From the IMG/VR virus record IMGVR_UViG_3300027902_000023, positions 1 through 30,092 of that record: DNA of 30,092 bases; one strand, 5' to 3'. The position numbers and the translations under genes are program-made. This DNA comes from a virus. Numbering within the stretch: the stretch's first letter is position 1; every line of letters begins with the position of its first letter. The notes beneath the pieces are model-generated. The model worked only from the letters and a program-made list of their open reading frames with translations. It did not search any database and was not told the origin of the DNA. Below, piece by piece: positions 5,326 through 10,408 of this stretch.

Positions 5326-5942
5326 TATTGCTACTTGTTTTGTTTCTTTTATTTAATGTTTCAATAAGTGAAGCACAAATAATAACAAATGAAGTAGTAA
5401 CAAGTGAAACAGTAACAAGTGAACCAAACCCTTTTGGAAGGGTGATAATTAAACATCCAACACCAGATATAACAGTTTATTATCCAGATCCAGAATTAAC
5501 ACCTGGTGTAGTAGATGAAAAAGTTACACAAGATAATTTAAAAGAAACAATTTGTGTATCTGGGTTTACAGCAACTGAAAGAGTAAACCAAACTTCCACA
5601 TTTAAGAAACAAGTTTTTGAGAGATATGGAATTGATTGGAGTCTACATAAACAGTTTGAAGATGATCATTTTTTATCACTTGAAGATGGAGGCAAAGACG
5701 GAGATTTAAATAATAGGTGGCCTCAATATTATTGTCCCAAAGCAACGGCAGGTAAAACTTGTTTCGGCGCAAGGGAAAAAGATGTTTGCGAAACTAATTT
5801 ACATAAAAGAATTTGTGATGGTAAAATGACATTGAAAGAAGCGCAAGAAATTATTATAACAGATTGGTTTATGGAATATTTAAGGATAAAAAGAATTGAT
5901 AGTTTATTAAGCCGCCCCATTAGCTCAACGGATTCAGAGTAA
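5322..5942 (+). CDS. Exported HNH-like nuclease-fold protein (206 aa)
   Basis: Residues 1-19 are a signal peptide (MILLLVLFLLFNVSISEAQ). After a linker, residues about 118-190 carry FEDDHFLSLEDGGKDGDLNNRWPQ, then GAREKDVCETNLHKRICDGK and TLKEAQEII-TDW. This matches my memory of secreted bacterial HNH-like proteins (DH-P-LGG ... NLWPQ ... AKEKDxxEN-LH-VC-G-LxLxxAQ). Export implies action in the periplasm, for example on incoming DNA, although the catalytic set is not fully canonical (DDHF for DHL/I). The stop TAA (5940-5942) falls inside tRNA-Arg, which begins at 5914, so about nine C-terminal residues derive from tRNA sequence. Starts within the previous gene (ATGA overlap). Confidence 0.75.
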   Translation: MILLLVLFLLFNVSISEAQIITNEVVTSETVTSEPNPFGRVIIKHPTPDITVYYPDPELTPGVVDEKVTQDNLKETICVSGFTATERVNQTSTFKKQVFERYGIDWSLHKQFEDDHFLSLEDGGKDGDLNNRWPQYYCPKATAGKTCFGAREKDVCETNLHKRICDGKMTLKEAQEIIITDWFMEYLRIKRIDSLLSRPISSTDSE

Positions 5943-5990
5943 GAGGCTTCTACCCTCCATGAGCCAGTTCGACTCTGGCATGGGGCTCCA
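5914..5990 (+). tRNA. tRNA-Arg (TCT)
   Basis: Acceptor GCCCCAT/ATGGGGC, D-stem GCTC/GAGT, anticodon stem AGAGG/CCTCC (A27-C43 mismatch) with loop CTTCTAC, T-loop TTCGACT, CCA encoded. Reads AGA, a common codon in this AT-rich window. Confidence 0.93.
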
Positions 5991-6036
5991 TATTTTAAAA
6001 GGAACTGAGTATAAAATTACAGCTTAAAAATAAAAT

Positions 6037-6113
6037 GCGTCTGTAGCCCAACTGGTAGAGGCAGTTGCCTCAAAAGCAGCGTGTTGGTGGTTCGAATCCA
6101 CTCAGGCGCACCA
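6037..6113 (+). tRNA. tRNA with Leu anticodon CAA, short variable arm
   Basis: Acceptor GCGTCTG/CAGGCGC, anticodon stem GTTGC/GCAGC with loop CTCAAAA, five-base variable loop GTGTT, T-arm GGTGG-TTCGAAT-CCACT, discriminator A, CCA encoded. Shares its D-arm (CCCAACTGGTAGAGG) with the TAA and AAG tRNAs, showing common descent. Confidence 0.9.
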
Positions 6114-6123
6114 TAAAAATTAT

Positions 6124-6200
6124 GGCTCTGTACCCCAACTGGTAGAGGGAGCTGGCTAAGAACCAGTATAGTAGGAGTTCAAATCTCCTCAGGGCTACCA
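6124..6200 (+). tRNA. tRNA with Leu anticodon AAG, short variable arm
   Basis: Acceptor GGCTCTG/CAGGGCT, anticodon stem GCTGG/CCAGT with loop CTAAGAA, variable loop ATAGT, T-arm AGGAG-TTCAAAT-CTCCT, discriminator A, CCA encoded. A34 in a leucine anticodon is very unusual in bacteria, where A34 (inosine) is mostly limited to Arg(ACG). Confidence 0.9.
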
Positions 6201-6205
6201 AAAAT

Positions 6206-6355
6206 ATGAAAAAGATACTAACAGAAGAAGAGTTTTTAGAAATTTTTGGAAAACCATTTGATGAACAAGAAACAAAGATTAATGTTCTAAAAATAGAATA
6301 TTTTGGATGTTCATTATGGTTTGTAAGAATAAATGCTCCGGAAGCATTACGGTAA
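6206..6355 (+). CDS. Small unrecognised protein (49 aa)
   Basis: Product MKKILTEEEFLEIFGKPFDEQ... ends ...INAPEALR. It starts 5 bases after the tRNA CCA, and no ribosome binding site is visible in the short spacer. Its 3' end lies in the palindrome GCATTACGGTAATGC. The following 6360-6494 has no supported gene, though an open stretch (FDKEQNKINLIIVDKDHLSW) without a normal start suggests a decayed related ORF. Confidence 0.45.
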   Translation: MKKILTEEEFLEIFGKPFDEQETKINVLKIEYFGCSLWFVRINAPEALR

Positions 6356-6494
6356 TGCACTCGGCCTTTATTTTTAAAAATATAAATAATTTATTTGGAT
6401 ACAAAAAAATGACTATTTGATAAAGAACAAAATAAAATAAATTTGATCATAGTTGATAAAGATCATTTGAGTTGGATGAAAGTAAAAGAATTAA

Positions 6495-6571
6495 GCCCTT
6501 TAAACATTTAATTGGATGATGCCTGGTCCTGTAAACCAGTGAAGATGGTTCGATTCCATCAAAGGGCTCCA
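6495..6571 (+). tRNA. tRNA-Thr (TGT), C33
   Basis: Acceptor GCCCTTT/AAAGGGC, anticodon stem CTGGT/ACCAG with loop CCTGTAA, T-arm GATGG-TTCGATT-CCATC, discriminator T, CCA encoded. Position 33 is C and position 8 is A; the D-stem is weak. It complements Thr(GGT) at 10906. Confidence 0.85.
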
Positions 6572-6580
6572 AAATTAAAT

Positions 6581-6653
6581 GGGGCGCTAGCTCATTCAGG
6601 AGAGCACCTGGCCTGCACCCAGGAGGCGGTCGGAGCAAAGCCGACGCGCTCCA
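6581..6653 (+). tRNA. tRNA-Ala (TGC), C33
   Basis: Acceptor GGGGCGC/GCGCTCC, D-stem GCTC/GAGC, anticodon stem CCTGG/CCAGG with loop CCTGCAC (C33), T-stem GTCGG/CCGAC with the non-canonical loop AGCAAAG. CCA is not encoded in full (A then CAT, as in the tmRNA). Only alanine tRNA of the set. Confidence 0.85.
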
Positions 6654-6682
6654 CATCAAAAATCTTTTCTATAAATAGTTAT

Positions 6683-7228
6683 ATGGAAAAGTTGAAATAT
6701 ACAATTTATCAAGTAACAAATTTGATTAATAGTAAGTTTTATGTTGGAATGCATCAAACAAAGAACCTAAAAGATGGTTATATGGGTTCTGGTAAATATT
6801 TAAGAAGAGCTATTTCAAAATATGGAATAGAGAATTTTAAGAAAGAAATTTTATGGTTATGTGATTCTTTTGAAGAAATGAAGGAATTTGAAAAAGGAAT
6901 CATTACAGAAGAATTTCTTGAACAGAATAAAGAAAATACATATAATCTATTAGTTGGTGGCAAGGGTGGATTCTATTATGTAAATAAGGAAGGGTTACAA
7001 CTTGATAACTTCTATAAAAATTTAGATAAGGAAGAAATATTATTACATAGACAGAATGGGGGATATGCTTCATCAAACAGATCAAAAGTAGTTATAACTA
7101 GAATAAGTGATAAAGTAAAAAATTACTATAAAACACATAACGGAACTTTCAAAGGTAAAAAACATACTGAGGAAGCAAAACAAAAAATGAAACGGAATAA
7201 TATACATAATAGGAATAAAATTACTTAG
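6683..7228 (+). CDS. GIY-YIG homing endonuclease (181 aa)
   Basis: The N-terminus has the GIY-YIG core: YTIYQVTNLINSKFYVGMHQT, then GYMGSGKYLRRAISKYGIENF and a catalytic-type Glu in KGIITEEFL. The C-terminus contains FKGKKHTEEAKQKM, a NUMOD3-type DNA-binding helix, and then ends soon after, shorter than many relatives. The ATG at 6683 begins the conserved domain; earlier in-frame starts lie in tRNA sequence. This is a free-standing selfish nuclease of the Seg type, inserted between tRNA-Ala and a small gene. Such enzymes cut phage genomes that lack them and promote their own spread. Confidence 0.85.
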   Translation: MEKLKYTIYQVTNLINSKFYVGMHQTKNLKDGYMGSGKYLRRAISKYGIENFKKEILWLCDSFEEMKEFEKGIITEEFLEQNKENTYNLLVGGKGGFYYVNKEGLQLDNFYKNLDKEEILLHRQNGGYASSNRSKVVITRISDKVKNYYKTHNGTFKGKKHTEEAKQKMKRNNIHNRNKIT

Positions 7229-7233
7229 AAAAA

Positions 7234-7383
7234 ATGTTATATTTTTGTACAAAGTGTCACGAAACGTGCAATTTAGAAAAACATATTGATCCATACAAGT
7301 TTATATGTGAAGATTGCAAAAGAAAGATAGATGCCTCTGTACCCCAATTGGTAGAGGGTTCTGGCTTAGAACCAGATAGTTAG
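7234..7383 (+). CDS. Small zinc-ribbon protein (49 aa) ending in a tRNA
   Basis: Product MLYFCTKCHETCNLEKHI...FICEDCKRK has CxxC twice, a likely zinc ribbon. The tRNA begins at 7333, so about the last 16 codons are tRNA sequence, and the stop TAG is at 7381-7383. No clear ribosome binding site. Confidence 0.5.
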   Translation: MLYFCTKCHETCNLEKHIDPYKFICEDCKRKIDASVPQLVEGSGLEPDS

Positions 7384-7409
7384 GAGTTCGAATCTCCTCA
7401 GGGGCACCA
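7333..7409 (+). tRNA. tRNA with Leu anticodon TAG, short variable arm
   Basis: Acceptor GCCTCTG/CAGGGGC, anticodon stem TCTGG/CCAGA with loop CTTAGAA, five-base variable loop, T-arm AGGAG-TTCGAAT-CTCCT, discriminator A, CCA encoded. Fourth member of the class I leucine-anticodon group. Confidence 0.92.
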
Positions 7410-7412
7410 AAA

Positions 7413-7487
7413 GGGCTCATAACTCAACGCGTAGAGTAGCTGGCTTTTAACCAGTAAATCGGGGTTCGACTCCCCGTGAGCCCACCA
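7413..7487 (+). tRNA. tRNA-Lys (TTT)
   Basis: Acceptor GGGCTCA/TGAGCCC, D-stem ACTC/GAGT, anticodon stem GCTGG/CCAGT with loop CTTTTAA, T-arm CGGGG-TTCGACT-CCCCG, discriminator A, CCA encoded. Only three bases separate it from the previous tRNA. Confidence 0.96.
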
Positions 7488-7495
7488 TAAAAAAA

Positions 7496-7617
7496 TTGAC
7501 TATACCGACACCTGGGTGTGGGGTCAAGGAAATGGAGGTCAATTTCTACCAAAGCGGTAGCAATCTCCATGGAGACTCAAGTGGTGTGACGCAAGGCTGA
7601 GAGGGGCCGAACCATTT
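7496..7617 (+). ncRNA. Candidate structured RNA between tRNA-Lys and small genes
   Basis: A GC-richer, ORF-free stretch with several helices: TTGAC/GTCAA (7496-7500 with 7523-7527), GAAAT/ATTTC (7529-7533 with 7542-7546), CTACC/GGTAG (7546-7560) and TCTC/GAGA around CATG (7564-7575). ACACC (7508-7512) could pair with GGTGT (7583-7587) to close the whole. The 3' part has GGCTGAGA (7595) and GAACC (7609), words found in TPP riboswitches, but the rest of that consensus is absent. It could be a leader of the gene at 7637 or an independent RNA. Confidence 0.45.
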
Positions 7618-7636
7618 TTATATATGAAGGAGTGAA

Positions 7637-7777
7637 ATGATGTTAAAACTAACTCATAAAAGACCTTGTTCAGAAACAAAAGAACATTTTATTGCTACGA
7701 ATGAAAAAGAAACTCATTATTGGTGTTTAATATGTGCAAAAGAATTGAATAAGGATGGTACAGAGAAGAAATGTTGA
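7637..7777 (+). CDS. Small His/Cys-containing protein (46 aa)
   Basis: GAAGGAGTGAA precedes the double ATG at 7637. Product MMLKLTHKRPCSETKEHF...HYWCLICAKEL contains CxxC with nearby His and Cys residues, suggesting metal binding. Its stop overlaps the start of the next ORF (ATGTTGA), so the two are probably translationally coupled. Lies downstream of the structured stretch at 7496-7617. Confidence 0.6.
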   Translation: MMLKLTHKRPCSETKEHFIATNEKETHYWCLICAKELNKDGTEKKC

Positions 7778-7950
7778 AAATAGATGATGAAACAAAAGCA
7801 ATTGTAAATGATATGAAAAAGAGATGTTTTTATTTTAAAAATGAAAAATGTTTTCATAAGCATAGAAAGATGTACTGGTTTATAAAACCGTTGTGTGATA
7901 GATCATACCATACTCCATGTATGTATTTTAAAGTTAAAGCGCGCCTGTAG
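7771..7950 (+). CDS. Small Cys/His-rich basic protein (59 aa) ending in tRNA-Lys
   Basis: Product MLKIDDETKAIVNDMKKRCFY... has four Cys and four His residues (KCFHKH, PLCDRSYHTPC), a possible zinc-binding fold. Start overlaps the previous stop. The TAG stop (7948-7950) is exactly T8-A9-G10 of the tRNA-Lys that begins at 7941, so the conserved tRNA core supplies the stop codon. Confidence 0.6.
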   Translation: MLKIDDETKAIVNDMKKRCFYFKNEKCFHKHRKMYWFIKPLCDRSYHTPCMYFKVKARL

Positions 7951-8016
7951 CAAAGAGGCTAATGCATCTGACTCTTAATCAGAAGATCGTCGGTTCGACT
8001 CCGACCAGGCGTACCA
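7941..8016 (+). tRNA. tRNA-Lys (CTT)
   Basis: Acceptor GCGCCTG/CAGGCGT, anticodon stem TCTGA/TCAGA with loop CTCTTAA, T-arm GTCGG-TTCGACT-CCGAC, discriminator A, CCA encoded. Reads AAG, complementing Lys(TTT). Confidence 0.96.
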
Positions 8017-8041
8017 TATAAATATTTTTGGAGGGTGAGTT

Positions 8042-8227
8042 ATGGTGATAACAGAAGAAATTGTAAAAAAGAGATTAACTGATTTATTGAATGAATGTTT
8101 AGAATCTGCTAATCAAGAACATTCATTTGTAGTTAAAAAGGTTGATTTAGTAAATAAAAAATTCTTAGTAGAATTTGATATAGTCGAAGTACCTGAAGAT
8201 GACTATATTGGATTTCAAGGTTATTAA
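8042..8227 (+). CDS. Small acidic protein (61 aa)
   Basis: TTGGAGGGTGAGTT provides a good ribosome binding site. Product MVITEEIVKKRLTDLLNECL... is predicted helix then beta strands, ending IGFQGY. Not recognised. It ends four bases before tRNA-Val and does not overlap it. Confidence 0.65.
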   Translation: MVITEEIVKKRLTDLLNECLESANQEHSFVVKKVDLVNKKFLVEFDIVEVPEDDYIGFQGY

Positions 8228-8231
8228 AAAT

Positions 8232-8307
8232 GCATCATTAGCCATCTGGGGATGACCACCGCCCTACAAGCGGATGCAGCGGAGTCCGATTCTCCGATGA
8301 TGCACCA
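8232..8307 (+). tRNA. tRNA-Val (TAC), C33 and C55
   Basis: Acceptor GCATCAT/ATGATGC, T-stem CGGAG/CTCCG, CCA encoded, discriminator A. The anticodon stem CCGC/GCGG encloses loop CCTACAA, giving TAC with C33. The T-loop TCCGATT has C at position 55, and the D-stem has a C11-A24 mismatch. It is the only valine tRNA of the set. Confidence 0.85.
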
Positions 8308-8332
8308 AAAATAATTTGAGATATATAGTAAA

Positions 8333-8366
8333 TTTGATTCGTTAGGGGTAAAAAAGGAGAATCAAA
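8333..8366 (+). promoter_or_regulatory. Hairpin sequestering the ribosome binding site of the next gene
   Basis: TTTGATTC (8333-8340) is perfectly complementary to GAATCAAA (8359-8366). The second arm overlaps the AAGGAG site and reaches the A of the ATG at 8366. Forming this 8-bp stem would block initiation; translation could require a protein, temperature change or upstream translation to open it. Confidence 0.55.
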
Positions 8367-8620
8367 TGAGTAAACTATATATCCCTATTGGAAATATCAA
8401 GCATGGAGAAGAGATTCCAGGAAAAGTTGGCAGGTATTGTGAAGTACATCAAACAATACATGGTCGTTTTTATAGGTGTCATAAATACTCTGAAAAAATA
8501 AAAGAAGAAATTAAGAAAGAAGAAAGAAGACATTTAAATATAAGTTCTAGTATAGCAATTGTAATAATATTTGTAATTTTACTAACGATAGAAGTATTGA
8601 AATATAAACCGCCCCTGTAG
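8366..8620 (+). CDS. Tail-anchored small protein (84 aa) ending in tRNA-Arg
   Basis: Product MSKLYIPIGNIKHGEEI... has a Cys/His-containing soluble part (RYCEVHQTIHGRFYRCHKY) and a C-terminal membrane helix (SSIAIVIIFVILLTIEVL). The stop TAG (8618-8620) is T8-A9-G10 of tRNA-Arg(ACG). AAGGAG lies before the ATG but inside the hairpin at 8333-8366. The four Cys/His residues may bind zinc. Function unknown. Confidence 0.65.
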   Translation: MSKLYIPIGNIKHGEEIPGKVGRYCEVHQTIHGRFYRCHKYSEKIKEEIKKEERRHLNISSSIAIVIIFVILLTIEVLKYKPPL

Positions 8621-8687
8621 TTCAACGGATTAGAATGCTCGGCTACGAACCGGGAGGTTGCGGGTTCAATTCCTGCCAGGGGTACCA
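8611..8687 (+). tRNA. tRNA-Arg (ACG)
   Basis: Acceptor GCCCCTG/CAGGGGT, D-stem GTTC/GAAT, anticodon stem CTCGG/CCGGG with loop CTACGAA, T-arm GCGGG-TTCAATT-CCTGC, discriminator A, CCA encoded. A34 here is the usual substrate of bacterial TadA. Confidence 0.95.
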
Positions 8688-8715
8688 AATTTTGCAGGAG
8701 TGAGGAGTTTCAAAA

Positions 8716-9219
8716 ATGGATTGTTACGTATTGACAAATAGTTTTGAATACCATGACACAATCAAGTGGAAGACTGCGATGCAAATGTTGCACCGTGAGA
8801 GTCAACCAGTTGAAGTCATCCTATACTCTGATTATGAAATTAAGCCAGGTGTTTATGCACCAAAGGTTTTAAAGTTACACAGAGATGTTAGAAAGTACTA
8901 TGGGAAGAAAGTTCATTGGAGCCCAGAAAATCTTTTTAGCAGAGATGATTATACTTGTAAATATTGTGGTATAAAGATGGGCAGAAATGAATGTACTATC
9001 GATCATGTTATACCACAATGCAGAGGTGGAAAGACTGAATTTGATAACTGTGTTACCGCTTGTCATGATTGCAACAATAAGAAGGACAACAGAACACCTT
9101 CTGAAGCAAAGATGTATTTAAAGAAATTACCATATACTCCAACAATTATGGAATTTTTCAGAAAGAAAGTAAAGAGAGATGGAATTGTTGAAGTATTGAA
9201 AGAATTAGGTATTTACTAA
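8716..9219 (+). CDS. HNH endonuclease (167 aa)
   Basis: Residues about 75-130 form a classic HNH domain with a structural zinc site: CKYCG, then CTIDHVIPQCRGGKTEFDNCVTAC, then HDCNNKKDNRTPSEA. The catalytic DH and the downstream Asn are intact. AGGAGTGAGGAG gives a strong ribosome binding site. The N-terminal 70 residues are probably an additional DNA-interaction region. It is most likely a free-standing homing endonuclease in the tRNA array, although a host-DNA-degrading role is possible. Confidence 0.85.
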   Translation: MDCYVLTNSFEYHDTIKWKTAMQMLHRESQPVEVILYSDYEIKPGVYAPKVLKLHRDVRKYYGKKVHWSPENLFSRDDYTCKYCGIKMGRNECTIDHVIPQCRGGKTEFDNCVTACHDCNNKKDNRTPSEAKMYLKKLPYTPTIMEFFRKKVKRDGIVEVLKELGIY

Positions 9220-9231
9220 AAATTATTACAC

Positions 9232-9260
9232 TTGACTCTTGAAAAGAATTACTATATAAT
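9232..9260 (+). promoter_or_regulatory. Promoter before the lipoprotein gene
   Basis: TTGACT (9232-9237), 17-base spacer, TATAAT (9255-9260). The gene starts 20 bases downstream with GGAGGAAAG before its ATG. The transcript would continue into tRNA-Arg(CCT) and beyond. Confidence 0.85.
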
Positions 9261-9280
9261 AGCTCAAAAATGGAGGAAAG

Positions 9281-9637
9281 ATGAATAAATTGTTGTTAAT
9301 TTTGATTACTATTTTTGTGTTGGTTTCAGGTTGTGGCCCAACTTTAAACCAAACAATGAATTCACAAATGATTTCAAAAGGAACTACAACAAATTCTACA
9401 CCATATGAATGTATTATTATAGAGAATTCAAAAACAAGATGGAGTGCAATATCAAAATCACTTGCAGTAGTTGCACCATTAATTTCAGCAGCGGGTGTTA
9501 GTTGGGTAGCAGGAGCTATAGCTGGTGCTTGTTCCGTTGGTTCTGCTGTTATTGCAGATGGAAAAGTAACTGACTATCTTTTAATGGGTTGCCCTACTGT
9601 GGTGAGTACATCGACAGGAACGGTAATTTTGAAATAG
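9281..9637 (+). CDS. Lipoprotein (118 aa)
   Basis: A type II signal peptide (MNKLLLILITIFVLVSGC) with lipobox LVSGC predicts an envelope lipoprotein lipidated at Cys 18. The middle has a hydrophobic Gly/Ala-rich stretch (LISAAGVSWVAGAIAGACSV) that may insert into membrane. It has its own promoter. Plausible roles are superinfection exclusion or lysis control, but nothing in the sequence decides. The stop TAG ends at 9637, which is nucleotide 1 of tRNA-Arg(CCT), so RNase P would cut between A and G of the stop codon. Confidence 0.75.
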   Translation: MNKLLLILITIFVLVSGCGPTLNQTMNSQMISKGTTTNSTPYECIIIENSKTRWSAISKSLAVVAPLISAAGVSWVAGAIAGACSVGSAVIADGKVTDYLLMGCPTVVSTSTGTVILK

Positions 9638-9711
9638 CGCCATTAGCCTATCGGAGCAGGTACTGGTTTCCTAAACCAGTTAAACAGGTTCAACTCCTGT
9701 ATGGCGCACCA
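9637..9711 (+). tRNA. tRNA-Arg (CCT)
   Basis: Acceptor GCGCCAT/ATGGCGC, anticodon stem CTGGT/ACCAG with loop TTCCTAA, T-arm ACAGG-TTCAACT-CCTGT, discriminator A, CCA encoded. Third Arg tRNA; its G1 is also the last base of the upstream gene's stop codon. Confidence 0.95.
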
Positions 9712-9734
9712 ATTTATATTTGAGGTGCTAAAAT

Positions 9735-9875
9735 ATGTTAACAGAAGAAGAAAAAGCAGAATTAAAGCAAATTTTTCATGAACTTTGGACAAGAGATGTA
9801 GGCACAGAAGGATATGAAAAGAAAAAGTGGACAAAATTGGTCCAACTTTTAAAAGAAGAAAAAGTATATGTTTAA
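9735..9875 (+). CDS. Small charged helical protein (46 aa)
   Basis: Product MLTEEEKAELKQIFHELWTRD... is highly charged and probably one or two helices. TGAGGTGC lies about 8 bases upstream as a weak ribosome binding site. Not recognised. Confidence 0.55.
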   Translation: MLTEEEKAELKQIFHELWTRDVGTEGYEKKKWTKLVQLLKEEKVYV

Positions 9876-9883
9876 TACGTGGT

Positions 9884-9935
9884 CAGCGCGGATGCTGTTA
9901 AATGGCTCCTAGATCAGGGAGCAGCCTTAATTTTT
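9884..9935 (+). ncRNA. Two-hairpin element, possible terminator
   Basis: CAGC/GCTG (9884-9897) is followed by GCTCC/GGAGC (9905-9922). GGCT (9904-9907) could alternatively pair with AGCC (9923-9926). The T-rich tail at 9927-9935 fits a rho-independent terminator after the 46-aa gene, but tRNA follows directly at 9936, so read-through or processing must be possible. Confidence 0.4.
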
Positions 9936-10011
9936 GGGCTTGTAGTTCAACTGGTAGAACACCTTCCTCATAAGAAGACAGTTGATGGTTCGACTCCATT
10001 CAGGCCCACCA
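9936..10011 (+). tRNA. tRNA-Met or tRNA-Ile2 (CAT)
   Basis: Acceptor GGGCTTG/CAGGCCC, D-stem GTTC/GAAC, anticodon arm CCTTC-CTCATAA-GAAGA (C27-A43 mismatch), T-arm GATGG-TTCGACT-CCATT, discriminator A, CCA encoded. Third CAT tRNA; the three probably divide into initiator Met, elongator Met and Ile2. Confidence 0.92.
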
Positions 10012-10028
10012 ATTTTTTATAAGGAAAA

Positions 10029-10148
10029 ATGGAACAAGGTATTTCAACAATAGCGATATGTATACTGTCAGGTGTTGCTATAATTAAAAATTATCCAACA
10101 GTTGCATTTTGGATATTATTTATTGGAGTATTAGCAATTTGGAGTTAA
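10029..10148 (+). CDS. Single-helix membrane microprotein (39 aa)
   Basis: Product MEQGISTIAICILSGVAIIK... is almost wholly hydrophobic (ending VAFWILFIGVLAIWS), predicting one or two short membrane segments. AAGGAAAA precedes the ATG. It lies between tRNA genes without overlapping them. Function unknown. Confidence 0.55.
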   Translation: MEQGISTIAICILSGVAIIKNYPTVAFWILFIGVLAIWS

Positions 10149-10153
10149 AATAT

Positions 10154-10230
10154 AGGGGTATAGTGTTTAACGGTTAGCACGATGGCCTCCAAAACCACTA
10201 GTCCGGGTTCGATTCCTGGTACCCCTGCCA
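10154..10230 (+). tRNA. tRNA-Trp (CCA)
   Basis: Acceptor AGGGGTA/TACCCCT with discriminator G as in bacterial tRNA-Trp, D-stem GTGT/GCAC, loop CTCCAAA, T-arm CCGGG-TTCGATT-CCTGG, CCA encoded. The anticodon stem ATGGC/ACCAC keeps only three pairs, with A27-C43 and C31-A39 mismatches. Confidence 0.9.
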
Positions 10231-10240
10231 TTTTTATAGT

Positions 10241-10302
10241 AACCCTATGGTCGATAGTGGCGGAAGCTCTCCGGCCAATCTATCATAAAGGTTCCATAGG
10301 TT
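10241..10302 (+). ncRNA. Compact structured RNA, unidentified
   Basis: An outer helix AACC-CTATGG / CCATAG-GTT encloses GATAG/CTATC, then TGGC-GGA / TCC-G-GCCA capped by AGCTC. The whole element folds into one long bulged hairpin, has no ORF, and lies 10 bases after tRNA-Trp and 16 before the next tRNA. A T-rich tract follows. It may be a processing signal, terminator or small RNA; I know no match. Confidence 0.55.
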
Positions 10303-10318
10303 TTCATTTTTAATATAT

Positions 10319-10408
10319 GCGGGTATGACCGAGTGGTTTAAGGTACTTGGCTTCCACCCAAGGGGTGACGTAAGTTGCCCAGGGGTTCGAATCCCCTTAC
10401 CCGCTCCA
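10319..10408 (+). tRNA. tRNA-Gly (TCC) on a class II (long variable arm) body
   Basis: Acceptor GCGGGTA/TACCCGC with discriminator T, D-arm of the Leu/Ser type (TGACCGAGTGGTTTAAGG), anticodon stem CTTGG/CCAAG with loop CTTCCAC, a long variable arm (GGG...CCC), T-loop TTCGAAT, CCA encoded. The acceptor carries the known bacterial glycine identity set (G1-C72, C2-G71, G3-C70, U73, plus C35 and C36), while the body looks like a class II tRNA. Confidence 0.9.
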
